NCBI GenBank assembly: GCA_022783665.1
Contig: JALFZJ010000056.1
Span: forward strand, 1 to 64,000
Reading direction: 5' to 3'
Length of the DNA stretch: 64,000 nt
Origin: Arcanobacterium sp.
GTDB taxonomy: Bacteria; Actinomycetota; Actinomycetes; Actinomycetales; Actinomycetaceae
The notes under the pieces were generated by a model. That model was not told where the DNA came from. It did no database searches and worked only from the letters and a program-made list of their open reading frames with translations. Below are positions 36,800 through 45,032 of the stretch, one piece after another. How positions within the stretch are numbered: position 1 is the stretch's first letter; each line of letters begins with the position of its first letter. A program made the translations under genes and the position numbers.

Positions 36800-37411
36800 A
36801 TGAGTGAGAACATGATGAAACCAACGAAAGTGATTACAGGCAAGGTGCGCTGCTCGTATGCATACCTGCTCGAACCGAGGCCGGGAAACAAGCCAGACGA
36901 TAAACCGAAATATTCAGTCTCCCTGATAATCCCGAAAGACGATAAGACAACGATTGATCGGATTAAGAAAGCCATTGCGGCAGCGATTGATGAGGGTGAG
37001 GCGAAGCTCGGGCTACCCCCGAAAGGCGACCCGAAACGTAAACTCGCGATCCAAAACTTGACGCTGCCGCTGCGGGACGGGGATACGGATCGTTTCGAGC
37101 ATGAAGAGTACGCTAACGCAATGTTTACGAACGCTAACAGTGTGCGTAAACCTGGGATTATTGACCAGAATAAGCGGCCACTCACGGAGCCTGAAGATGT
37201 TTATAGCGGCATGTACGCCCGTGTCTCCCTCAACTTTTATGCCTACGCAGTGCAAGGCAAAAAGGGTATCGCCGCAGGCCTCGGGAATGTGCAGAAGTGG
37301 GCTGACGGTGAACGGCTCGGCGGGGGCGGCATGAGTGCTGACGCCGAGTTTGATGTGCTCGAGCTCGATGAGGTAGAAGACGGCGACACCGCTTATGAGG
37401 ATCTGCTCTAA
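36800..37411 (+). CDS. DUF2815 single-stranded DNA-binding-like protein
   Basis: This 203-residue protein is recognised as DUF2815, which in many siphoviruses lies between the DUF2800 nuclease and the polymerase and is thought to act as the phage SSB. Family features are KVITGKVRCSYAYLLEPRP, KYSVSLIIPKDDKTTID, the GEAKLGLPPKGDPKRK segment and AYAVQGKKGIAAGLGNVQKWADGERLGG. The C-terminus is acidic (ELDEVEDGDTAYEDLL), as in other SSBs. A purine-rich stretch precedes the ATG. Function is inferred from family and context. Confidence 0.88.
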   Translation: MSENMMKPTKVITGKVRCSYAYLLEPRPGNKPDDKPKYSVSLIIPKDDKTTIDRIKKAIAAAIDEGEAKLGLPPKGDPKRKLAIQNLTLPLRDGDTDRFEHEEYANAMFTNANSVRKPGIIDQNKRPLTEPEDVYSGMYARVSLNFYAYAVQGKKGIAAGLGNVQKWADGERLGGGGMSADAEFDVLELDEVEDGDTAYEDLL

Positions 37412-37464
37412 CCAGATCATACCCTGATGCCAGCCCAGGGGTGAGCACATGGCGGCTGGCACCC

Positions 37465-37539
37465 GCTCCCGCACGGCGTATATGTTCAAGAGTTTCTGTC
37501 CTTTGGCTTGAACAGCAGGTTCGATTCCTGCCGGGAGCA
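37465..37539 (+). ncRNA. D-arm-less tRNA-like structure in front of the DNA polymerase gene
   Basis: GCTCCCG (37465-37471) pairs with CGGGAGC (37532-37538) as a 7-bp acceptor, with an A where a discriminator would be. GCAGG-TTCGATT-CCTGC (37515-37531) is a perfect T-arm containing the tRNA B-box. A third stem, TGTTCAAG (37483-37490) with CTTGAACA (37507-37514), has 8 bp, a 16-base loop and abuts the T-stem with no variable loop. Only 11 unpaired bases remain where a D-arm should be, and CCA is not encoded. The acceptor 3' strand contains GGGAG, the ribosome binding site of the GTG at 37541. It is either a degenerate phage tRNA or a tRNA-like regulatory leader. Confidence 0.65.
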
Positions 37540-37540
37540 C

Positions 37541-39487
37541 GTGAAAAAACTATCCATCGATATCGAAACCTTCTCCACGGTGAGCCTCGCCAAGAGCGGG
37601 GTCTACCGTTATGCAGCAGATGAGAGTTTTCGTCTGCTGCTGTTCGGGTATGCAATCGATGACGGCGACATCCATGTGGTGGACGTGGAGCAGGGAGAAC
37701 AAATCCCGTTTGAGGTGCTTGATGCCCTCACGGATCCTACTGTGATGAAGTGGGCGTTTAACGCAGCGTTCGAACGGGTTTGCCTCTCCTACTGGCTCTC
37801 TGGCGGAGACTGGATGCTTAACCCGGCTCAGTGGCGGTGCACGATGGTGTGGTGCTCCTACCTCGCCCTGCCACGCTCACTGGAGCATGCCGCGAACGTG
37901 CTCGGAATCGAACAGCGTAAAGAAATGATCGGCAAAAAGTTGATCAAACTCTTCTGCCAACCCACCCAACCCAGCCTCCTCACTGACAGCACCAACCGTA
38001 ACCTACCAGCAGCATTCCCTGACGAATGGGCTCAGTTTAAGCACTACAACCAGATCGATGTGGCCGTGGAAATGGGGTTACAAGCCAAGCTCACTCGCAT
38101 GCCTGTACCCGAGAGCGAATGGGTCAATTATGTGATCGACCAGCGCATTAACGATAACGGGATCCTGATTGATACCAATATGGCTGAGCGCGCCATCACT
38201 GCTGATAGGATTTTCCGTACTTCTGCCCTCGAACAGGCGCAAGAAATAACCGGGCTTGCTAACCCGAACTCGCCGATCCAGCTACAGGCATGGCTCAAGA
38301 GCCAAGGCGTCACTATGGACTCAATGAGCCGCCAAGACGTGACTGACGCATACGCCACCACTGAAGGCGCGGCAAAAACTGTGTTGGGGTTGCGGCTCGA
38401 GCTCGCAAAATCAAGTGTGAAAAAATATGATGCAATGCTTGCTTGTGCACTACCAGACGGGCGTGCACACGGGCTACTCGCCTTCTATGGTGCTGGCCGC
38501 ACCGGGCGTTTTGCCGGGCGTTTGATCCAGGTACAAAACCTGCCGCGTAACACCATGCCGGATTTGGATCTAGCCCGCTGGAGCCTCCTCAACCAGCCAT
38601 ATGAGGTGTTCGAGCAGCTCTATTCACCCATCCCCGAAACCCTCTCCCAACTGATTCGCACAGCATTCATACCCTCGCCTGGCTGCCGGTTCATTGTGAC
38701 CGACTATAGTGCGATCGAAGCTAGAGTGTTGGCCTGGCTCGCAGGGCAACAAGACACCCTCCAAGCATTCAAAGATGGCAAAGACCTCTACTGCGCCACC
38801 GCCTCGGCGATGTTCGGTGTGCCTGTGGAGAAGCATGGCGTGAATGGCGGGCTGCGGCAGAAGGGCAAGATCGCTACGCTCGCCTGTGGCTATGGTGGCT
38901 CAGTCGGAGCCTTGGAACGTATGGGCGCACTCCGTATGGGTATCGCGCCCGAGGAGTTGAAACCGATCGTGGACGCGTGGCGTAAAGCGAACGACAAGAT
39001 CACTGAGCTGTGGTGGGCTGTCGATGAGGCCGTCAAGACGTGTATCCGCACGAGTTGCCCACAACAGGTTGGAGGGTTACGGTTCACGCGCGAAGCTGGC
39101 TTCCTGTTCATTAGCTTGCCGTCTGGGCGGCGTCTCGCCTATCCGAAGCCACGATTAAAGCCAGACGGACACGGTGGGGCCACGATCACCTACGAGGGTG
39201 TTATTGCCACAAAAAAGTGGGGTGTGATCGACTCGTATGGGCCGAAATTCGTGGAAAACATTGTGCAAGCAATCGCCCGTGACCTCCTCACCAACGCGCT
39301 CACAGTGATTACTGAGGCAGGCCACAAGATTGTGATGCATATCCATGACGAAGTAGTGGTAGACGAACCCACCACAGGGGCGAGCGTCGAGCAGATCGCC
39401 CAGCTGATGTGCCAGGCGCCCGCCTGGGCTGAGGGTCTACCACTGACCGCTGACGGCTACGAATGCGACTACTACAAAAAGGACTGA
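37541..39487 (+). CDS. Phage family A DNA polymerase
   Basis: Replicative polymerase of the phage. The GTG start at 37541 (GGGAG three bases upstream) gives 648 residues. An N-terminal 3'-5' exonuclease domain begins KKLSIDIETFSTVSLAKSGV (ExoI Asp-x-Glu) with FNAAFERVCLSYWLS as ExoII. The polymerase domain has motif A VTDYSAIEARVLAWLAG, motif B RQKGKIATLACGYGGSVGAL and motif C KIVMHIHDEVVVDEP. It follows the DUF2815 gene across the tRNA-like element, and the VapE gene begins just after its stop. An alternative TTG at 37508 would put the tRNA-like T-arm inside the coding region. Confidence 0.95.
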   Translation: MKKLSIDIETFSTVSLAKSGVYRYAADESFRLLLFGYAIDDGDIHVVDVEQGEQIPFEVLDALTDPTVMKWAFNAAFERVCLSYWLSGGDWMLNPAQWRCTMVWCSYLALPRSLEHAANVLGIEQRKEMIGKKLIKLFCQPTQPSLLTDSTNRNLPAAFPDEWAQFKHYNQIDVAVEMGLQAKLTRMPVPESEWVNYVIDQRINDNGILIDTNMAERAITADRIFRTSALEQAQEITGLANPNSPIQLQAWLKSQGVTMDSMSRQDVTDAYATTEGAAKTVLGLRLELAKSSVKKYDAMLACALPDGRAHGLLAFYGAGRTGRFAGRLIQVQNLPRNTMPDLDLARWSLLNQPYEVFEQLYSPIPETLSQLIRTAFIPSPGCRFIVTDYSAIEARVLAWLAGQQDTLQAFKDGKDLYCATASAMFGVPVEKHGVNGGLRQKGKIATLACGYGGSVGALERMGALRMGIAPEELKPIVDAWRKANDKITELWWAVDEAVKTCIRTSCPQQVGGLRFTREAGFLFISLPSGRRLAYPKPRLKPDGHGGATITYEGVIATKKWGVIDSYGPKFVENIVQAIARDLLTNALTVITEAGHKIVMHIHDEVVVDEPTTGASVEQIAQLMCQAPAWAEGLPLTADGYECDYYKKD

Positions 39488-39489
39488 GA

Positions 39490-41937
39490 ATGATGACCGA
39501 ACCGCAAGAAACACTCTCACTGCCGCCAGTTGTGCAAGCCCGCCGGTTCACGATCGCTGTCGCGTCCTCACGCTTCGCCACTACATGGAAGAACACGCGC
39601 ATCACGTGGAGCCAGCTCCTCGGCCGTATCTCGTCAACCCGACGCACGCCAGAAACCATCAGTGACTATCGGGAGCTTTCCAAGCATGACCAAGATCAGA
39701 TCAAAGACGTGGGCGGTTTCGTCGGCGGTGAGCTCCGCGAAGGCGTCAGAAAGAAAGACCATGTGAACGCCCGCTCGCTGCTTTCGCTCGACATTGATTT
39801 CGCGAACGGAATGCAAATCTGGGACGAAATCACGCTTTTGGAGGACTATACGGCGATCCTCTACTCAACCCACAAGCACACGCCAGAACAGCCACGCCTC
39901 CGGCTCCTAATCCTTTTAAGCCGTGACGTGACCCCTGAAGAATACGAGGCAGTCGCACGCAGGCTCGCTGATCGCTACGGGATCGACCAGTTCGATGATA
40001 CGACGTTCGAGCCACACCGGCTCATGTATTGGCCGTCAACAAGCGCTGACGGCGAATACATCTTCCAACATCAAGAAGGCACCCTGCTCGATCCTGACGA
40101 AATCCTCGCCGAATATAACGGTGATTGGCGCGATACGACGACGTGGCCAACCTCAAGCCGCGTCCATAAACAGATCCAAGCCAGCGCGAGGAAGCAGGCG
40201 GATCCGCTCACGAAACCTGGCCTCGTCGGTGCTTTCAACCGCGCTTACAGTATCAGCGAAGCGATCGAGCAGTGGCTAGATGACGTGTACACACAGAGTG
40301 CGCATGACGGCCGCTACGATTACAGGCTCGGCGAATCATCTGCCGGGCTCGTCGTCTATGACGACAAATTCGCCTACTCACATCACGCCACAGACCCCGC
40401 CGGTGGGCAGTTGTGTAACGCGTTCGATCTGGTGCGCATCCACCGCTATGGTGGAGAAGACCCGGCAGATACGAGCGAGCTCAAAACCACGGAACTGCCG
40501 TCCTATAAGGCGATGTGCGACTGGGCCCGCGCCCTCCCCGAGGTGAAGACCCAAATCACAAAAGACATGTTGACGGCTGCGCAAGCAGAGTTCGATGAAC
40601 TCCCCAGCGATGATACTGCTACTGATGGTTTGTGGATGAGTGATCTCGAAATCACAAGAGGCGGAAAACTCACCGAATCCCTCACCAACCATGTGCTCGT
40701 CCTGCGCAACGATCCTGCCCTGCAAGCGATCGCGTGGAACGAACACAGGGACGGCCTCGACGTGCGCGGCGAACTGCCGTGGGAGCATCTCAAGATTGGG
40801 TTCACCGATACGGACTGGGCACAACTCAAAATCTATCTACAAAAAACGTATGGGTTGTATGCGCCGCCAAAAACGAAAGACGCCGTGCTAGCAGTAGCCT
40901 CGGAGCGGTCCTATAACCCCGTGAAAGACTATCTAGAAGCCCTCCCGCCATGGGACGGCGTGGCGCGTATCGATACGCTGCTACAGGACTATCTGGGCGC
41001 TGAAGACAGTATTTATACGCGGGAGGTGATGCGGAAAACCCTCGTCGCGGCCGTACGCAGGATCTATGAGCCGGGGGTGAAGTTCGACTATATGCTGATC
41101 CTCAACGGCCCGCAAGGCACCGGAAAATCCACACTCATCGCAAAACTCGGAGGATCCTGGTTTTCCGACGCCCTCACCCTTACAGACATGCGTGACAAAG
41201 CCGCGGCAGAAAAACTCCAAGGCTATTGGGTGCTAGAAATCTCCGAGCTCGCAGGCATGCGTAAAACCGATGTCGAAGTCATCAAATCCTTCATCTCCAG
41301 GCAGGACGATAAATATCGGCAGGCCTACGGGATCCAAGTAGAAGCCCACCCCCGCCACTGCGTTTTCATGGGCACTACCAACAGTGAGCTGGGCTTCCTG
41401 CGTGACACGACCGGCAATCGCCGCTTCCTCCCTATCCCCGTCACGGGGGACTGTCAGAAGCACCCGTGGGACCTCACCGACGCAGATATCAACCAAATAT
41501 GGGCGGAAGCCAAGCACCGAGAGCAGGCCGGGGAAACCTTGTATCTCTCGCGTGAAGCGAGCGTGATTGCGACCACGCAGCAAGAACAAGCGATGGAAAC
41601 GGACGAACGCGAAGGTTTGATTATCAAATATTTAGAAACACTGCTGCCGGTGAATTGGGCGGATATGAGCCTTTACGACAGGCGTGATTATTTGAATGGT
41701 GGCGGCCTCACGATCGGTGACGAGACCACGCTGGAAGAGCGCCTGGAGGTGTCGAATATCGAGATTTGGGCAGAGTGCCTGGGCAAGGATCCTACCTTGA
41801 TGAAGGCCTCGGATTCGTATCAGATTTCCGCGATGATAACGAAAATCGAAGGCTGGAGAAGACCAAAGGGGAAGCAGAGCAGGAGGCATTTGCCGATCTA
41901 TGGGCGCCAGCGTGTGTGGGTAAGGAGCACGAAATGA
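39490..41937 (+). CDS. VapE-family primase-helicase
   Basis: From the ATG at 39490 (AAGGACTGAG upstream; a second ATG follows) the protein has 816 residues. The N-terminal third resembles virulence-associated or primase-like domains (RSLLSLDIDFANGMQIWDE, YSTHKHTPEQPRLRLLILLS, DTTFEPHRLMYWPSTSADGE). The C-terminal part is a VirE/SF3-like helicase: PPWDGVARIDTLLQDYLGAED, Walker A LNGPQGTGKSTLIAKLGG near residue 540, WVLEISELAGMRKTDVEVIK and a sensor region FMGTTNSELGFLRDTTGNRRF. It probably opens and primes the phage origin. The next frame overlaps its stop. Confidence 0.92.
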   Translation: MMTEPQETLSLPPVVQARRFTIAVASSRFATTWKNTRITWSQLLGRISSTRRTPETISDYRELSKHDQDQIKDVGGFVGGELREGVRKKDHVNARSLLSLDIDFANGMQIWDEITLLEDYTAILYSTHKHTPEQPRLRLLILLSRDVTPEEYEAVARRLADRYGIDQFDDTTFEPHRLMYWPSTSADGEYIFQHQEGTLLDPDEILAEYNGDWRDTTTWPTSSRVHKQIQASARKQADPLTKPGLVGAFNRAYSISEAIEQWLDDVYTQSAHDGRYDYRLGESSAGLVVYDDKFAYSHHATDPAGGQLCNAFDLVRIHRYGGEDPADTSELKTTELPSYKAMCDWARALPEVKTQITKDMLTAAQAEFDELPSDDTATDGLWMSDLEITRGGKLTESLTNHVLVLRNDPALQAIAWNEHRDGLDVRGELPWEHLKIGFTDTDWAQLKIYLQKTYGLYAPPKTKDAVLAVASERSYNPVKDYLEALPPWDGVARIDTLLQDYLGAEDSIYTREVMRKTLVAAVRRIYEPGVKFDYMLILNGPQGTGKSTLIAKLGGSWFSDALTLTDMRDKAAAEKLQGYWVLEISELAGMRKTDVEVIKSFISRQDDKYRQAYGIQVEAHPRHCVFMGTTNSELGFLRDTTGNRRFLPIPVTGDCQKHPWDLTDADINQIWAEAKHREQAGETLYLSREASVIATTQQEQAMETDEREGLIIKYLETLLPVNWADMSLYDRRDYLNGGGLTIGDETTLEERLEVSNIEIWAECLGKDPTLMKASDSYQISAMITKIEGWRRPKGKQSRRHLPIYGRQRVWVRSTK

Positions 41938-42308
41938 CAGTAGCTTGCATCGCATTTTCGGGACAAGCTCCGGGACAAGCTCCGGGGCAGGCTCCGGGGC
42001 AGGCTCCGGAACCACCGATCTTGTCCCACCAGAGCCACCTACACACCAGCAAAAAACGGGACAAGCGGGACAACCCCGCGCCACATGTCCCATCACTTGT
42101 CCCACCCATTAAACGGCGTGATAGCAACAAAAAACGCGGTAGCGGGACAAGTGGGACAACTATTATATATAGAGATAATAATATATATAAATACGGACAT
42201 AACGGACGCGCGCACGCGTATACGCGCGTAATAGAAATTCGCCCCACTTGTCCCGTCCCACTTGTCCCACAGCGAGCCGCACACACTCCAAGGGGCAGCC
42301 ATGCGTGA
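41934..42308 (+). CDS. Doubtful ORF across the repeat region
   Basis: An ATGA overlap with the VapE stop opens a 124-codon frame ending just inside the VRR-NUC gene. Its translation is dominated by DNA repeats: four Gly-Gln-Ala-Pro units (GQAPGQAPGQAPGQAP) and scattered Ser/Thr/Pro with basic residues, without a hydrophobic core. It also reads through an AT-rich block. It may be translated, but the region looks primarily like a DNA element with a coincidental or accessory frame. Confidence 0.3.
   Translation: MTVACIAFSGQAPGQAPGQAPGQAPEPPILSHQSHLHTSKKRDKRDNPAPHVPSLVPPIKRRDSNKKRGSGTSGTTIIYRDNNIYKYGHNGRAHAYTRVIEIRPTCPVPLVPQRAAHTPRGSHA
41960..42268. repeat. GGGACAA iteron-like cluster with AT-rich core; candidate phage replication origin
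   Basis: About eleven copies of GGGACAAG or its complement lie in 309 bases: plus-sense near 41960, 41972, 42058, 42067, 42144 and 42153; minus-sense near 42020, 42085, 42096, 42247 and 42261 (42067, 42085 and 42153 are one-base variants). Two GGGGCAGG degenerate units near 41984 and 41996 complete a 12-bp tandem array. An AT-only stretch (42161-42193, two G) and a CGCGTATACGCG palindrome (42215-42226) sit in the last gap. It lies between the VapE primase-helicase and the VRR-NUC gene, where an origin is plausible. Confidence 0.6.
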
Positions 42309-42582
42309 AGCGAAAATCGAACAGACCTTCACCCGTCTCATCAACAGCCGAGGCGGACTCTGCCTCAAATTCACATCAGCGTCCATGAACGGAGTACCTG
42401 ATCGAATTGTACTCCTTCCAGGAGGCAGGATCGTCTTCATCGAATTCAAAACACCAGGAGCCAAGCCACGCCCACTCCAGGCGCGCCGCATCGAACAATT
42501 CCGCCGCCTCGGCTTCACCGTCCACATCATCGACAACCCCACAACCGCCAAGGAGGTGGCTAATGCACTACTTGCCGCATGA
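42301..42582 (+). CDS. VRR-NUC domain nuclease
   Basis: This 93-residue stand-alone VRR-NUC domain (PD-(D/E)XK fold) is usual in phage replication modules next to SNF2 helicases. It shows REAKIEQTFTRLINSRGGLCLKF, the catalytic GVPDRIVLLPGGRIVFIEFKTPG (Asp ... Glu-x-Lys) and LQARRIEQFRRLGFTV. Such domains cleave branched or Holliday-like structures. The ATG at 42301 is preceded by AAGGGGCAG. Its end overlaps the helicase start by 20 bases. Confidence 0.92.
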   Translation: MREAKIEQTFTRLINSRGGLCLKFTSASMNGVPDRIVLLPGGRIVFIEFKTPGAKPRPLQARRIEQFRRLGFTVHIIDNPTTAKEVANALLAA

Positions 42583-43918
42583 CTATCAGACCTACGTGAG
42601 CCGCTACATTATCGATCACGAGCAGGCAGCGATCTTCCTCGGAATGGGCCTCGGTAAAACCGTCTCCACCCTCACCGCAATCAACGAACTCATGCTAAAC
42701 CGATTCCAGGTAGCTAAAACCCTGATCATCGCCCCATTGCGGGTAGCCAACCACACCTGGCCCGCCGAGGCCACGAAATGGGATCACCTCACCAACCTAA
42801 GCCTCTCTGTGGTGACTGGCTCCGAGACTGAGCGCCTCCAAGCACTACACCAGCCAGCGCACGTGTATGTGATCAACCGCGAAAACGTCCCCTGGCTCGT
42901 GACACACTATGGCAAAGCCTGGCCGTTCGACATGGTAGTACTCGACGAACTCAGCTCCTTCAAGAGCCACCAAGCCAAAAGATTCAAAGCCCTCGCCCGC
43001 GTGCGCCCACTCATCCACCGGATCGTGGGCCTCACCGGCACCCCAGCCTCCAACGGGCTCATGGATCTCTATGCTGAGTTCCGTCTCCTTGATGGTGGGC
43101 AGCGCCTCGGCAAGTACATCACCCACTACCGCGAGCGCTACTTCACTCCCGATAAGCGTAACGGTATGCAGGTCTACAGCTGGAAGCTCAAACCAGGTGC
43201 GGAAGACGAGATCTATGAGCGTATCGCCGATATGACGGTTTCGATGAAAACCACCGACCATTTGCGCCTCCCTGAACTCACAAGCGTCACGTGCGAGGCG
43301 GTGATGGGTGAGGGGGCTGAGCGTGCTTATGGGCAGTTGCGCCGGCAGCTCACGGTGCAGCTCGGTGATCGGCATATCGATGCGCTAAACGCCGCCTCCC
43401 TGGCTGGGAAGCTCTCGCAGCTCGCCTCTGGCGCGATCTATGATCAGGCGGGGCGGGCGCTCACGGTGCATAGCGCGAAAATCGATGTGCTGCAGGATCT
43501 GATCGAACAAGCCAACGGGCAACCCATTCTTATCGCGTATTGGTTTAAGCACGACCTCGCCCGAATCCAAGAAGTTATCCCTGAGGCGCGCGAACTCACT
43601 GATCCTAAAGATTTTACTGCCTGGAACGCGGGGCGGATCCCGATCGCCTTGATTCACCCCGCGAGCGCTGGTCATGGCCTGAACCTACAGGCCGGTGGGC
43701 ATCTGTTGGTGTGGTTCACGATCCCGTGGAGCCTGGAGCTGTATGAGCAGACGAACGCCCGCCTGTATCGGCAAGGCCAAACACAGCCCGTCACCATCTC
43801 CCATATCGTCACGAAGGGCACGATCGATGAGCAGATCATGGCTGCCTTGGAGCGGAAAGCTTTCACACAGACAGCATTGATTGATGCTGTGAAAACCATG
43901 TTGAAAGGAGAACAATGA
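42563..43918 (+). CDS. SNF2-family DNA helicase/translocase
   Basis: The ATG at 42563, preceded by a full AAGGAGGT, gives 451 residues of an SF2 Swi2/Snf2 ATPase: LPHDYQTYVSRYIIDHEQAAIFL, motif I MGLGKTVSTLTAINELM, motif Ia TLIIAPLRVANHTWPAEA, motif II MVVLDELSSFKS, motif III VGLTGTPASNGLMDLYAEF, and motifs V-VI ALIHPASAGHGLNLQAGGH and TNARLYRQGQ. It ends the replication module. It overlaps the next tiny gene by four bases. Confidence 0.95.
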   Translation: MHYLPHDYQTYVSRYIIDHEQAAIFLGMGLGKTVSTLTAINELMLNRFQVAKTLIIAPLRVANHTWPAEATKWDHLTNLSLSVVTGSETERLQALHQPAHVYVINRENVPWLVTHYGKAWPFDMVVLDELSSFKSHQAKRFKALARVRPLIHRIVGLTGTPASNGLMDLYAEFRLLDGGQRLGKYITHYRERYFTPDKRNGMQVYSWKLKPGAEDEIYERIADMTVSMKTTDHLRLPELTSVTCEAVMGEGAERAYGQLRRQLTVQLGDRHIDALNAASLAGKLSQLASGAIYDQAGRALTVHSAKIDVLQDLIEQANGQPILIAYWFKHDLARIQEVIPEARELTDPKDFTAWNAGRIPIALIHPASAGHGLNLQAGGHLLVWFTIPWSLELYEQTNARLYRQGQTQPVTISHIVTKGTIDEQIMAALERKAFTQTALIDAVKTMLKGEQ

Positions 43919-44040
43919 TTACTCTTGCGCTTATCGCTTTCATCGCCCTGTGCGTCGCTGGCACGGGTGCTGCTATTGCCGTGATTGCTGGTGTGGTTCT
44001 TGAGAATCGACGCCGGCGCAGAACGGAGGTAGAGCGGTGA
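43915..44040 (+). CDS. Tiny single-span membrane protein (41 aa)
   Basis: The ATG at 43915 overlaps the helicase stop by four bases and follows a good GAAAGGAG. The protein is one long hydrophobic helix (LALIAFIALCVAGTGAAIAV) followed by a basic tail (NRRRRRTEVER), so it should insert with the C-terminus in the cytoplasm. First of three tiny genes overlapping head to tail. Function unknown. Confidence 0.65.
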   Translation: MITLALIAFIALCVAGTGAAIAVIAGVVLENRRRRRTEVER

Positions 44041-44216
44041 GATTCCCCTTTGAAATCCATCTTGGTCTTACGTTACGCATTGGTCGTAGTGATTCTGAGA
44101 CCGAGGAGCCTCACAAGGAGGGTGAGTATTCCAGGAATGAGCTCGCATTGGGCGAGACTACTCTATATGAATTCAGCCCGGGCTTCGCACCAAATCCAGA
44201 GGAGAGCGCCAAATGA
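44037..44216 (+). CDS. Tiny soluble protein (59 aa)
   Basis: Starts at a GTG overlapping the previous stop (GTGA) and ends overlapping the next start (ATGA). The 59 residues begin with a beta-like stretch (RFPFEIHLGLTLRIGRSDSE) and continue acidic and polar (TEEPHKEGEYSRNELALGET). Its FxFEIHLGLTLRIG opening resembles small phage proteins seen after replication modules, but I cannot name a family. Confidence 0.55.
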   Translation: MRFPFEIHLGLTLRIGRSDSETEEPHKEGEYSRNELALGETTLYEFSPGFAPNPEESAK

Positions 44217-44374
44217 GTTGGGTTTTCACCATCGTTGCCATTATCGGGGCAATTGTTTCGGTTTATTTCGCTTTCAAGCGTGAGGAATACGAACATGAAA
44301 CGGAGTGTCTTCGCCAACTAAATCAAGCTCAAGTTCATCCGGGATCGGAGCCTCCCGCGCCCCGAGATCCATGA
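44213..44374 (+). CDS. Tiny single-span membrane protein (53 aa)
   Basis: The ATG overlaps the previous stop by four bases. One membrane span (VFTIVAIIGAIVSVYFAF) is followed by a charged cytoplasmic-type tail (KREEYEHETECLRQLNQ) and a Pro-rich end. It is the last of the three-gene chain and faces the convergent hicAB operon. Function unknown. Confidence 0.6.
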   Translation: MSWVFTIVAIIGAIVSVYFAFKREEYEHETECLRQLNQAQVHPGSEPPAPRDP

Positions 44375-44460
44375 ATGATTTCTGGCCGAAAGGATCGAGA
44401 GTGAAAGCATCGGGTAGATCAATCCGTACGAATTGTGTACGGTTACGCATAAGCTCTATT

Positions 44461-44835
44461 TTATGCTCTCGCGAGTTGGGAGATGCGGCCTTTACTGACG
44501 CCCATAATGATCGCAGCATCAGTAGACGAAATACCCGCGTCGAGCAGGCTACGCACGGTGGCACGCGTTTTTGCTGCTGCTGCGGCTTGAGCCTCAGCAG
44601 CCTCTTGGGTAGCGCGCTTGGCTTCTTCCACTTGGGCGGTGAATTCATCGAGCGATGGAATAATAGTGATGTGCCAGTCAGAGTGATCTGTCTCGGGGTG
44701 GGTGGTGTCGAGGTAGTCGATCACTTGCTGGCGTGCTGCGGAGAGACGACGGACCTGTGTGTATTCGTCATTGTCTATTTCGAGTTCCCAGCCGCGTGCC
44801 CAGCGGGTGGCTTTCACGGTGATGTGTGTAGTCAT
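44461..44835 (-). CDS. HicB-like antitoxin
   Basis: This 124-residue protein has a HicB-type N-terminal partial RNase-H-like strand set (ITVKATRWARGWELEID, YTQVRRLSAARQQVIDYLDT), an Ala-rich linker helix and a C-terminal helix-turn-helix (STDAAIIMGVSKGRISQLARA) that would bind its own operator. It is the second gene after the HicA-like toxin, with a four-base overlap. The operon runs leftward against the phage lytic direction, as expected of a gene expressed in the lysogen. Confidence 0.85.
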   Translation of the reverse strand: MTTHITVKATRWARGWELEIDNDEYTQVRRLSAARQQVIDYLDTTHPETDHSDWHITIIPSLDEFTAQVEEAKRATQEAAEAQAAAAAKTRATVRSLLDAGISSTDAAIIMGVSKGRISQLARA

Positions 44836-45026
44836 TTCTGTTTGCTCTTTTCGATTGCTTGGAGTGCTTTACGGGTGACGCCTGGTGAGCACTCAGTATC
44901 GTGGACGATTGTTACCGTGATAGCGGCGTTTTCCCAGTTCTCGTGGTCTCCTTTGCCGCCACGGTTTACGAAGCCTGCGTCAGTGAGGAGTTTGGCGAGT
45001 TTTCGGTACTTCATCGGCTTCGTCAT
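44832..45026 (-). CDS. HicA-like mRNA interferase toxin
   Basis: This 64-residue protein matches HicA toxins: a short double-stranded-RNA-binding-like fold with KYRKLAKLLTDAGFVNRGGKGDHENW (catalytic His) and VTIVHDTECSPGVTRKALQAIE. HicA degrades mRNA and is blocked by HicB. A perfect TATAAT lies six bases before the ATG and no ribosome binding site is present, so the mRNA is probably leaderless. It may stabilise the prophage or act in abortive infection. Confidence 0.85.
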   Translation of the reverse strand: MTKPMKYRKLAKLLTDAGFVNRGGKGDHENWENAAITVTIVHDTECSPGVTRKALQAIEKSKQK

Positions 45027-45032
45027 ACGTAT

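Noticed and set aside
37465..37539. Conventional tRNA-Arg(TCT) interpretation of the tRNA-like element
   Set aside because: It needs an A-C mismatch in the anticodon stem, leaves no D-arm and breaks the perfect 8-bp stem. It is kept as an alternative only.
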